A DNA stretch of 64,000 bases from Paracyclopina nana. Lineage: Eukaryota; Arthropoda; Copepoda; Cyclopoida; Cyclopettidae. A program made the position numbers and the translations under genes. The notes under the pieces were generated by a model, which worked only from the letters and a program-made list of their open reading frames with translations, did no database searches and was not told the origin of the DNA. The stretch spans positions 5,642,001-5,706,000 of the forward strand of contig JAGUCH010000004.1 in NCBI GenBank assembly GCA_019096065.1, in the 5' to 3' direction. This document shows positions 1 through 10,947 of this stretch, piece by piece; the stretch's first letter is position 1; every line of letters begins with the position of its first letter.

Positions 1-1428
1 CTACCATATACTTACTTGTATAGCAACAGCATTATGAGCATGGCAAAAGGTATATGGGATTATTGCTGTACCGGCGCCATAAAAATGGCACAAACGGGCT
101 AAATTCTTCAGAGTGGTACGCGACAACAATAGGCAATCTGTTATTCGAGGGCTGCTGTCTATATATGCGTTATATACTGCTTATATACCTGTATTCTGGG
201 CACGTAGCATCAAATAAACGAGGAGAGCCCCAAAGGAGACCAAACCAGGCAATGAACGCGTTAGTCACCTTGCTTTTCGTCAAGATTAGCTTTAGCTGTT
301 TTGAAGAGCATCAACAGTTACATTAGCTGTTTTTTTTGTGATGAAAGGTAAATTTAATTTCACATATGTCATCCTTGTTGGAGCTTTCTGCTGCATTAAG
401 CTACAACGGAAAATGCCTCACATTCCTCTTTTCACGTTGGCATCTTGTAATTGTTGCGCATTATTCGTTTGCGACGACGCATGACTTTCAAAAGCTTCCA
501 CAAAAGGTACACAAAGTGTGCTTTTATTGTTAAAATAAAGCAATGCGAATTCTCCACGCTCAAGCACTTGAAGTTGAGAAGCAGACAAAAAAGATCCACG
601 TTCTAGCATGTACTGAAATAGGGCATTTGGACGGATTTATCAAATATTGGATTAGTAAATCTTTAAGCTGTAGTAAGGTATTTTGGAAAGGTGCTTCACT
701 CTAGAGAGTACAAAATTGGGCCTATTTAGCCATATCTTTGCTGCTGCTGCAGCTGCTACGACCTTGATTGTTGTCACGTCAGTCGTTGACATTGTTAAAA
801 GGCTACAAGCCACGGAAGAAGTGAAAGCCATGCTAGCACATTTTGCGTCAAATGGATTTGTCTCTTTGAAACCTTTGTGCCATGGCAGGGCACAACCAAA
901 GGAAAAAGCAATATCAGAATAGTGGCATTATTCTTCGACATGGTCGACAGAGGGTCCACAAAGTTTATCTTCCAAAAAGGTCTTTTCGTTCAGCTGAAAA
1001 GTAAAGTTTACCAGCGACTACCTCAGGGGATAAAAGAAAGGGAACTCTGTCGGTTGATCAGCTATAGTATATACTTTATATATACCACGGTCTTTTATGT
1101 GGTATGTCTTTCTGCGACATGGGCTTGTGTGTCAGGCGAGTGCAAAAAGTTCCAATCCCAGCGCATCATTTATTTTCCTCGCGGATTTACTACATACGGG
1201 ATCAAAAATGAGAGAGCTTACTTTTTCGAGAAAAAAACGCGAAATGGATTGTTCCTTCAAGACACAGCGCTTATTTGATGTTCAAAAGTTCATGCAAAGC
1301 GCCAGAATGGGCCATTATTTGAAGCAATATGTGCATATAAAATTATGCATTGTAGTAGCGCCATCAATTTGGCTGGTGGTCAAAATGCGAACTAAATCTT
1401 CTCTTTTTCTACATCATTTTGAAGGGAG
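1..1428. other. Non-coding stretch, probably GPCR intron
   Basis: No reading frame here looks like a real exon. The first supported GPCR exon starts at about 1429 and already encodes the residues before transmembrane helix 2, so the exon for the N-terminus and helix 1 must lie further upstream. This stretch is therefore most simply the 3' part of a long intron. Several 60-130-codon open frames are present but lack domain character or splice context. Confidence 0.5.
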
Positions 1429-4400
1429 GACATGCGAAACTCGTTCAACTTCTTGCTCATAGCCCTGATTTGCATGGACTCGTGCTACCTCGTAGCGAGC
1501 ATCCTCGAGTCATTTCGCAAGGGATTTGGCCTCACCACGACAGTACACATCATCCTCTTTCCATACCTGTTTTATCCATTACTATCAATCGCCGTGACGG
1601 GGTCCATTTTCATGACGGTGGCCATTGCATTTGAACGGTACATTGCGGTTCATTACCCCATTGACTACAGCCAAGTGAGTAATTTTCCACTCCATGTTTG
1701 CTTTTCATCATTTTCTAGTGCAAAGTAAGCTTTGCCGTCACTCTTCATACTTCAAAATTGAACCTTTTCGCGCGTGCAAAACGGCCAGTATTACGTATAC
1801 ATTAAGAGTAGTGAGACGAGCCAGTAAAGAGTAAAGTTTCGCCTTTTTTTGCACTTTGTGCTAAGTGCGAACAGCATGTTTAGACCTTGATGAAGGTAGC
1901 TCATGAACATTTTGGTAAAAAAGCAGTATACCGCAGTATTCCAGCTCAAAGTACACGTTCGACTACACTTGTGTACTACAATTTATAGGTACACTAGTAA
2001 TTGATGAGAAGCATATCTAATTGAGTTGGTTAACAGCTCTCAATATCCTCGTTAAAGTGAAATTGGGAATTTAATTATTTTCCTGTAGGCCATCAACAGC
2101 CCAGAAGCTTGCCGCAGAAGACTCTTCAAGTATGTGGTTCCTGTTGTTTTAATCAGCACCCTGGTGAACCTGCCCAAGTTTTTCGAGTCCACTGTGGAAA
2201 CCAAGAACATTCCCATACTTCCCCCAGGATTCAAAATTGACTCAAGTGGCCAATTGTTCCTCAATGACACGCGGCTCAACCGGTCGTTGCTTACAGAAGA
2301 GGAATGGTTCGAGATCACTGACGGGTTTGACTTTGAAGATATCACCTATGACGTTGAGAGGAATATTGCAGTGACAGATTTGCGCAAAAATCCACATTAC
2401 ACCATCTACTACAACAACTGGACCCGATTGTTTGTCATTGGCATCATTCCTTACCTGCTACTCATCTACTTTAACTACAAGGTAAATAAAACTTTTACAA
2501 CTTTAAATCACGAAAAGCCGTGCTGGGTCAGCATCTAAAAATAGAGTTATTTGGAGCAGCGCCCCCTACAATTTTGAATTAAATATAATTAAGCCCGTTT
2601 CCAACTGGGGAAATCAGCTTAGTCAGGAGACGTAACTTCACTTTTTAGCATAGTCAGGGAACAAAACCAACTCTAAAAAGCTGTGCTTGCTTCTGTGAAG
2701 CTCAAGCTTCAAAGCCAAGTAATAGAGCATAAAAGTATATACTTCCATTGAACTACAGCTATTTAAGAGAGGTGACCCAACCTGCAATTTTCTATACTCA
2801 CCATACATTAATTCCAAGCGAAAGAACTGGAAAAGAAGCCTCCAGCCATTGAAAGACCTTTGCCACAATTCTCCAATATATTTTTTCCTACAGCTCGCGC
2901 GAGCTCTCTTCTTATGCTACAGTATTGCCGTCAAAGTTGCAACGAAAGTGCATCAGTACGCGCGGCGGAGGTATCTTGCGATCAATGAAAGCCATAATTA
3001 ACCATTTGCAGATTTACAAAGACGTGAAGCACCGTAACCGCAGGCAAATGTCCATGTCTCGCACATCAGCAACAGCCACGCAGCAAGCCAGGCGCAATCA
3101 GGAGGATAATTTGGCCGTGGTCTTCATGGGTATCGTGTTGGTGTTCCTGGTGTGCCACACGCCGCGCAATCTGCTCAGCCTCGCGGAAATGGTCATCATT
3201 CGCAATGCCATGGCATGCCAGCGCATGGGTCGCCATGCTTTTCCAGTTTGGACTCTAATCACGGCTGCCATAAGGTACAAGCTTTCTTTTACGGTCCAAC
3301 TACTTTGCTGACTTGATTGAGCGATATTGGCTTGATGCGGCCCCTGGGAGCTCGGCTATACCAAATACCAGATGCTTTTCTTCCCTTATTAGCCACTTTG
3401 GAAATTACCCTATATGCTATTATGTTAGTGCATAGTATATTTAAACGTTGATCCTTTTTGGTTCTTTTGAAGTGAAATAATGGCTGCATTTCATCGATAT
3501 GAGGACAGGTCTTGAAATATATGGCGTTTCTTGCCTTACACGGGTTCAAGTGCCAGAGCTCTTGAGACGACAAAAAGCTTGTTTCTCTTCTTCTTCTTCT
3601 TCTCCCCCTTTTTTCGAAAGGTTTTTCTGTCCACATGTGCACTGCTGTCACAACCCAACCAGAAATTTCATTCCGCAATATGAGATCAACTTGGCCACAA
3701 AAAATATGTGACTGATTTGAGGGACTTTTGGGAGTCACAACTTAACCACAAAGTTGTGCTACTCAACAAAATTTTTGCATTCCACAAATATGTGGAATAA
3801 TTGTAGCATTGAAGGTTACACAATTTTGTGTAACACAAGGTTGGGCAAATTCTGAGTCACACAATTTGACAACAAATTGAACACAACTCTTTTTTTAATT
3901 AGAAGTCGAGTTCCACAAACAAATGCCATTTTGTCACGGATTTCAGCCTCAAAATGCCCGATTTGAGTTACTCTTAAGTAAGTCTCAAAAGCACCAGTGA
4001 AGCTTGGGGAAAAATCCAAGAATTTAGTAGTCTAGCTTAGCAAATTATTAAGAGATGGCTCTGCTATCAAATCCATATTATCTAAAAGTAATTATGTTAA
4101 CAACTTTGCTATGATTAGAGAGTTTCAAAAACATTGCTAATAGCTTTAAGTCCAAACTAAATTAGTATTGAAGCAAAAATAATTTTTTTTCAAAATTATT
4201 ATGGAACTATGAAATATTTAAACCAAATCAATAAGCCAGTAAGTTAGATAAGTATGTAGACTAAAAATATTTTCCGTCTGCCAAGTCCTACAATTGATGG
4301 ACACTTGCACATCTTGTCTGATGTGGGAAAGACTTGCAAAGTCCGCCATCTATTGGCAGAAAGTCTAATTTTATAGATGAATGATACTCTCATTCCTTTT

Positions 4401-5627
4401 TCTAAATAGATAATGTTTCAAAAAATGAACTGACAAGTTAGTCACAAATTCTAACCAATACTATCTGAATTTTGATTACATATTGTGCCAGAATTGTAAA
4501 TTGTAACAGAGCCACAATGTGGATGGTTTATTCAAGAATTGTGACAGCCTCTTTAGACTTATCAAAACTGAGTTCCACAAAAATCTGTAATTCGTCACGG
4601 GTTTTCGCCCCAATTTGCCAAAATTGAGGGATCTCTGAGTTACCCATAAGTCCCACAGAAGCTCCTCAAAATTTTCAAAAATTTCTGGTTGGGAACGTGT
4701 AGTACGCGCACGATGACGAGGTATATATATGGCAAACTTTTTGGCTCAGTTGAGAAGGAAAGTTTGATGGCCTTTTTCATATTGATGCCCCGGCCCTTCT
4801 TCTTTTTCTTTTCTTTTTTGGCAATTGGAAGTCGAGTCACACGCACAACTACATAGCAGCATATGTTAATGATACGCGCGTTTATGTACTTGCAGCCACA
4901 TGCTTCTCGTCGTCAACTCATCGACCAACATGATCCTCTACATTTTCCTCAACAAGCTCTTTCGCATCCATTTCCTGGCCATGGTCAAATGCGCTGCTGG
5001 TCTCATCATGTCTCCATGCAAACGAGCCTCAGCTGCCACCGTAAGATACGATACATCGATACAGGCAACTTTCGTGTATTTTCATATTATTTAATGCAGG
5101 CAAACAACAATGACATGGCTGGGCACCATGCCATGACAGTCATGACACCCTTGGTCAACAACGCCACCACAGCCAACCACCAGCCCGAGGAAAGTGGGCA
5201 GAACGGGGGCGTGGCCAACGGGGTTGAGAAGGCCGACAAGGTTGAGGCTCATGACAACGGCAAGGAGAAGTTGCACGCGTCCCCTGGCAAGAACGCTTCA
5301 TTGGCTGTCAGCAGCAAAGCTGATCATCAGCAAGAGACGTGCGAGGCTGCAGCCAAAAAGAAAGCCTCAGCCAAAATCAAGAGCTTGAACGTCCCAGGTT
5401 GTGATTCGCCCAGTCCTGGGGAAATGTCAGTGTCTGCAGCCAGCATGACTACATCGCTCACTCAATCTCCGCAGTCCACCCACCAGGTTATACAGCACGC
5501 AACAACATCAACAATAGCAGCGGCAACAAACAAGGCCGACCTCATCAGCACAAGAAAAGCGGCAGTGGCCTCCAATGTAGCACCAGTCGCAGCAGCAGCA
5601 GCCTCAGTTCCGCCGACAAGTGTGTAG
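1429..5627 (+). CDS. FMRFamide-receptor-like class A GPCR, 5' end missing
   Basis: A neuropeptide-type rhodopsin-family receptor in the plasma membrane. I place five exons: 1429-1674, 2089-2481, 3012-3274, 4896-5040 and 5100-5627. All joins are GT-AG and keep frame (525 codons). The first exon gives helix 2 and helix 3, ending in the ERY motif (AFERYIAVHYP). The second has helix 4, the NLPKFFE segment typical of FMRFamide-receptor-like proteins, a long second extracellular loop with N-glycosylation sites, and helix 5. The third has a basic third intracellular loop and helix 6 (FLVCHTPRNLL). The fourth has helix 7 with NSSTNMILY, the NPxxY-region variant of this group. The last exon is a ~176-residue Ala/Ser/Thr/His-rich cytoplasmic tail. 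Helix 1 and the start codon lie outside the window. The ligand cannot be told from sequence. The first exon could begin at 1425 instead, because two AGs lie close together. Confidence 0.85.
3275..4895 (+). other. 1.6-kb GPCR intron with diverged direct repeats
   Basis: The largest GPCR intron in the window. It is AT-rich and has a short CTT run near 3588-3605. Two related segments occur in the same direction, at about 3900-4010 and 4565-4680. Both contain GAGTTCCACAAA followed by GTCACGG, a short gap, and GAGTTAC, then AAGTC. They look like copies of an old dispersed repeat. No exon or gene is visible. Confidence 0.45.
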
Positions 5628-5691
5628 ATATGTTGATTGTATATAAGTAGAAAAATTACTATAGTATGTAGAAATTGGTGGCTCGTTTTAA

Positions 5692-6378
5692 GAGTCCATG
5701 CAGGAGCCAGGTGGCAAATTCATGGTAAGCCAAAATTCTAGAATGAAATGACACCTATCCCAATAGTACCCCCATATAGTGGGATGATTAAGTTATTATG
5801 CAACATGGGCTTAGAAATGCTCCTGGGCTGAGCTAGAGGCCAATTTTTGGACCTAGGTGGAGAATTGGCGATTTTTTGGCCCTTTTTAGAAAGCATTAAA
5901 AATTCAATTGCTCCAGCTAGGCAAGGCTGATCAAAAAAAAATTTTTACCACTTGACTATTGGGTTATGAGGAGTTTTTTGACAGCAAATTATTTTCACTA
6001 GGCTTATTGGTTTGTCAGCTGAAAGAGAAAACGCTCAAAACTGTTTTTATTAAGAAAACTTTTTTGCGGTTGATGGTTTTGGCATAAATCTTTGGCTCTC
6101 TGGAAAGCTCTGATCAAGCCACACGTTATGGCAGGTAGCCTAGGTTGAACTGACCCCATAGCCGCTGAGCTATTCAAGCTTGAATGTGGAAAAAAGGGGC
6201 ATTTTTCCTTTCTGGTGCATTTATGGACATTTTTACTTCATAAAATATTTTTTTTCATAAAATAAGAATTACTTAAATTGAAAAAGGGAACAAAAAATAT
6301 TTATGGTGTTTTGAATTTCTATCACTTGAATACATAGTGCAAGGCTTGGTACACCTAGCAATAAGAATAGAATAAGTT
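5692..6378 (+). repeat. Left terminal inverted repeat arm
   Basis: This arm matches the reverse complement of 7795-8481 almost base for base. Recognisable shared blocks include the AATTGGCGATTTTTTGGCCC segment and the GACCCCATAGCCGCTGAGC segment. Similarity decays beyond about 6378-6415. Open frames within it are by-products of the repeat. Confidence 0.9.
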
Positions 6379-6680
6379 GAAAAGAGAGTGCTTTAAAAGT
6401 GGCCCCAATGGCTCTATTTTTTGAAAAGACATAACTCAGGCATCCAATTAGATTTGGTGCCAGTTCCTGGTACTGCCACAGATACCTGGTGCTACAAAAC
6501 GCATACCTCGCACTACTCGCAAAATGCACTGCACCTGGAGCCAGTATCATGGCATACAATTGCATTTTGTGGCACCAAGTACAATCTGCCTTGACAGTAT
6601 TTTCAGGGATGATCTGTTGCAGATGTTCCATATATGATGCATTCTGGTAGTACCAGGTAAGATTCCACATTGGATCATTA

Positions 6681-6889
6681 GGCCGTTCTCATATTGCCAG
6701 AAAAAGCTAAGCTAAGGTAGAAATAGCTAAGCTAAGGTAAAAATTATGCAACGAAAACCGGTTATTTCGCTCAACATTCACAAAAAGCAGCTGCTTTGCT
6801 TGAAATGTTGAGCGTTTGCTTAGCTATTTTTACCTTAGCTTAGCTATTTTTTCCTTAGCTTAGCTTTTTCCGGCAATATGAGAACGGCC
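6681..6889. mobile_element. 209-bp TA-flanked MITE nested in the larger element
   Basis: The element begins GGCCGTTCTCATATTGCC and ends GGCAATATGAGAACGGCC, with TA at 6679-6680 and 6890-6891. Inside each end are two iterations of AGCTAAGCTAAGG or its complement, followed by a shorter inner inverted pair (CTCAACATT and AATGTTGAG). The size, TA target duplication and lack of coding capacity fit a Tc1/mariner-type MITE. It lies in the unique centre of the 5692-8481 element, so it either inserted after that element formed or moves with it. Confidence 0.88.
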
Positions 6890-7794
6890 TATTGATGAAC
6901 AAGTTAGATCACAAATGGAACTTATAGCCTTGGATCAACAACGTATTGTATGTGGATAGACTATAATGAACCAGACTTGGATCGACAAAATTAATCATCC
7001 TTGGATCACCTACAAGAGCAAGGTCTTTGATAAACCAGAACTGACTACATTAACAAGCTCTTCCAAAGAGAAGGCTAAGAAAGCTAACTTAACCTGGCCA
7101 CCCAAGCCAACTTTGAAAGTCTTGCTCTGTCACCCAAGCCCAGCTGGGAATGTCCTGGCCACCCAACCTTTGTAGATAGGATTCCCCAGTAGTATCAAGT
7201 ACATTTTCACAGTAGATCCAAGGAAAATGAGTTTTTCTGCTAGTCTATCAATTTACAGTTTCTTTTAGTAGACCCAGGTCCTTCTCAGTCACAGCAGTTG
7301 ATACAAGTATTGTCCCATCTTATCAATCCAAGGACTGTGTGCCAATCAAGAGACTTTCTGTTGCAGTCCATCCAAGGGCAGTATGTTCTACCCAATCTAA
7401 GTTCAGCCACAAGACAAATGTGAGTTAGCTCAAAAGGTTAGCCCAAGTTCATATAAGGGACAGTCTATTTAACTAAAAATGAATAATAATTGTCTCCAAA
7501 TTCAATAGCTTTGCTATGTTTTTTGGCTTCCTTACTTCATTTGAATAAATTTGATAGTCATCAACATTGATTTTTGAATTGAGAATTGAATTTCTAAAAC
7601 TGACACAAATGCATGACACAAAGTGGACATTAGTGAAAGAATTGAGCTCAAAAGTCTAGATCATCAAGGTTGATGGGAGATGCCATAGATTATTCTAACC
7701 ATGGAAATACATCCAACAAAATTAGAAGTGGGTCCACAAAAAATGGTGGCCTCTGGGGCCATTTTGAAACTAATTTTTCTAATTCTCTCTGTTT

Positions 7795-8481
7795 AACTTA
7801 TTCTATTCCTATTGCTATGTGTACCAAGCCTTGCACAATGTATTTAAGTGATAGAAATCCAAAACACCATAAATATTTTTTGTTCCCTTTTTCAATTTAA
7901 GTAATTCTTATTTTATGAAAAAAAATATTTTATGAAGTAAAAATGTCCATAAATGCACCAGAAAGGAAAAATGCCCCTTTTTTCCACATTCAAGCTTGAA
8001 TAGCTCAGCGGCTATGGGGTCAGTTCAACCTAGGCTACCAGCCATAACGTGTGGCTTGATCAGAGCTTTCCAGAGAGCCAAAGATTTATGCCAAAACCAT
8101 CGACCGCAAAAAAGTTTTCTTAATAAAAACAGTTTTGAGCGTTTTCTCTTTCAGCTGACAAACCAATAAGCCTAGTGAAAATAATTTGCTGTCAAAAAAC
8201 TCCTCATAACCCAATAGTCAAGTGGTAAAAATTTTTTTTTGATCAGCCTTGCCTAGCTGGAGCAATTGAATTTTTAATGCTTTCTAAAAAGGGCCAAAAA
8301 ATCGCCAATTCTCCACCTAGGTCCAAAAATTGGCCTCTAGCTCAGCCCAGGAGCATTTCTAAGCCCATGTTGCATAATAACTTAATCATCCCACTATATG
8401 GGGGTACTATTGGGATAGGTGTCATTTCATTCTAGAATTTTGGCTTACCATGAATTTGCCACCTGGCTCCTGCATAGACTC
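7795..8481 (-). repeat. Right terminal inverted repeat arm
   Basis: Reverse complement of 5692-6378 with scattered single-base differences, for example CATAGACTC here against GAGTCCATG in the left arm. Its inner limit is near 7795, with weaker similarity to about 7745. Confidence 0.88.
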
Positions 8482-8485
8482 TTAA

Positions 8486-10947
8486 GTGCATGCGAACGCT
8501 TATTCATCCAGAATTAAGAGTATATACTATGGGATTTTAGAGCTATGCTACTACATAACTGTATTATGACCGTTTTAGCTTGCGAAGTTGTATTTAACGC
8601 GCTTACATTCAATGTTGTTATTATATTGCTCGTGCATACTGTCATTTGGCGCAAAATTATTTAATGCGATACTATGATTGTGATACGAAATAAACTACCT
8701 TAAAACTACTTATGTTGGAAGTAGGGTAAGAAAAGCACTTATATATTTTGTCCTTGTGCAAGACTTTGGAAAACGATAATGGCTTCGAAAATAACAAGAC
8801 CGCAAAAGATACTAAAAATATTGCTACTTTACTTCGTAAGAGAAAACAAATGAAGGTGGTTTTGCGAGAATGTCGTCACTCTTGTGTGTGTGCCAATTAA
8901 TTAGAGTGATGATGGGTCATGTTTGCGAAAGTGCTCAAACATGTCCTAGAGCGTACGTAGCATAAAAAAGGATTGGATGAGAGAAAATGGAGTGCAAGTG
9001 CATCAGACCATCTTCAGATCGTTCAAGTGACAAATGAAGTTACATATATGCACACAGCGCAGAGAAGAGGGGCAATTTTTGCAAAACGCGAGCCCCATTA
9101 TATAACATGGCAAATCTTTTTTTAGCCCTCGCGCTAGCATATTATACTAGTAAAAAAGGCAATTGCTACTTTAGCCTGGTGCGATCTCACAATGTCTTTG
9201 CGTTACTTAACTCGACGCAAATGGAGCGCCATCAAAAATAAATCAATCACATGCATGGTGGATGGCAATTACCTTTAGGAGTAATTCATGCTGTAGAAAA
9301 AACCTCTTGAATATTCCCAGTATCTTATAGCGCGCTTTGCGTTCGCAACAGCAGCAGCAGCTAGCTAGCATCATTAAAATCATGATTACGATGATGATGA
9401 TGCACGCAACGACGGTTCCCAGGTCATCACAAGTGTCAGATTTTCCAGCATAAATCTACTTCATTGAAGGCCAAGGTTTCAAGCTCACACACACACACAC
9501 AAATTTTCTAACCAGATTCTCATCGCGCGAGGACGCGACACGCGCCGCGCTAAGAAGATGCTCCTAATTTCCGCGCTCACATTTTGTAATGCAAATAGGT
9601 TTTTGTACGCGCACAAATTGTTGCCGATCTTTCCTGGCAAAAGATGAAGTGCGCAACGAGACAAAGGGGACGTCAATCTCGGGTCAGCGAGAAGGGCACA
9701 TATCATGCAAGAGGAGACGACATTCGTACGTACCTCGGGGCCAAAACATCCACTGCTTGTTTTTCCCTTCCTTTTCCGAAGGCCCATCAAGGACACTTGA
9801 AGAGGAGCAAGAGTACCATCGTCATCAGTAATTGAATCAACGCAGTCGAAGCATCCTTCTAGCTCTGTAACCGCTATTGCCACTCTAATTGACGGTGCAC
9901 GCGCGCAATCGACGACGGGCAAAAATAATGCCATTATTACTCTGCCATATTGACATATCATTAGACGGGAAATTGTCGCACATGACAATTACTGGTGTGC
10001 CATTGTTTTCCCCGGAGCGCTACGACTAATGCAATGCCATATTGTCAATTGTGTCCAACATCAATGAAATCTCGACCCTGAACCCCATGGATTAATTCAT
10101 TTCAAAGCTCATGGGCCATGATGATCTCTGGGTCTTGCTGCTTCCTGCGAAGCTTGAAAAACAAAGCACATTTTGAGGAAATTCTCCCCACATGATTCAA
10201 AGGTGTCGTGCTCTACGCATATAAATCCAACAACGCGTTTTAATAATAGCAGCTTCCTACTCAAAATGAGCGACAAACGGCAAAAAATGATGATTGCTCA
10301 TTAGTTCGCGAAAGTAGCGCGCGTCAAATATTTACATGTTTTTCAAGATGTCAACTCGTCGTATTTTTTCCACCGAAATAACGGCTTCATGAAGGTGCCA
10401 GCAGTCAATATTATCGGAGCCCAGAAGTGGTGCTCATTCAATTTTCACGAGTACATCTCGTTGTCTTTTTGCCTCGGTGCCAAAGCCAATCGATTTGTCA
10501 AGTTGAATCAACTGGTTGCACAATTTTTGTCACGGTACCACAAATTCTGTCCCAAAAGGAGAGTGCTGCCGCAACTTTCCCCCATCACTGCATGGGCTGG
10601 CACCGCCGCCGCATATGTTTATGGCCTATGACATGTCACAAAGAGATGGATGCCAGTGATCTGTACAATATTGGATTTCATGGCTTGACTCAATACGCAA
10701 GTATATACCACCTTATAGGCTCTTTTTTAAAAGGCTCTCCCACCTCAAAATATCGAAAATCTCAAGCTGTCAAATGCCATCTCAACTGCGATCTACATGA
10801 CTATGTAATAACGCTCTAGACAGATGATTGAACGTGAAAATGCGATGATAATAGTGCGACGGCATAATTCACACGCAATCAAAAAAAGTAGCAGTTTATG
10901 GTATATAAGTAGTGACTTTATTGATGCCGTTGCCATTTTCACACGAT
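8486..10947. other. Intergenic stretch, no supported gene
   Basis: Between the transposon and the 3' end of the Mieap-like gene I see no exon with credible splice context. Simple-sequence tracts are present: GCAGCAGCAGCAG near 9348 and an AC run near 9485-9502. A 167-codon minus-strand frame at 9485-9988 has no domain or composition argument for being real. Confidence 0.5.

Larger units (their letters stand above)
5692..8481. mobile_element. 2.8-kb element with ~690-bp terminal inverted repeats
   Basis: The left end (GAGTCCATGCAGGAGCCAGG onward) reappears as its reverse complement at the right end, closing with CTGGCTCCTGCATAGACTC. The arms run roughly 5692-6378 and 7795-8481 and differ at only a few positions, so the insertion looks young. 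TTAA lies immediately outside both ends (5688-5691 and 8482-8485). A TTAA target duplication is characteristic of piggyBac-type elements, but the GAGTC terminus is not the usual piggyBac end, so superfamily is open. The ~1.4-kb centre has no transposase-like frame and carries a nested MITE. This is most likely a non-autonomous foldback-like transposon. Confidence 0.9.

Noticed and set aside
6269-6670. Minus-strand 133-codon frame inside the large transposon
   Set aside because: It overlaps the inverted-repeat arm and has no transposase motifs. The mirrored arm does not preserve the frame.
9485-9988. Minus-strand frame of 167 codons
   Set aside because: Composition is irregular, its N-terminus is unsupported, its 3' end falls in an AC microsatellite, and no family resemblance was seen.
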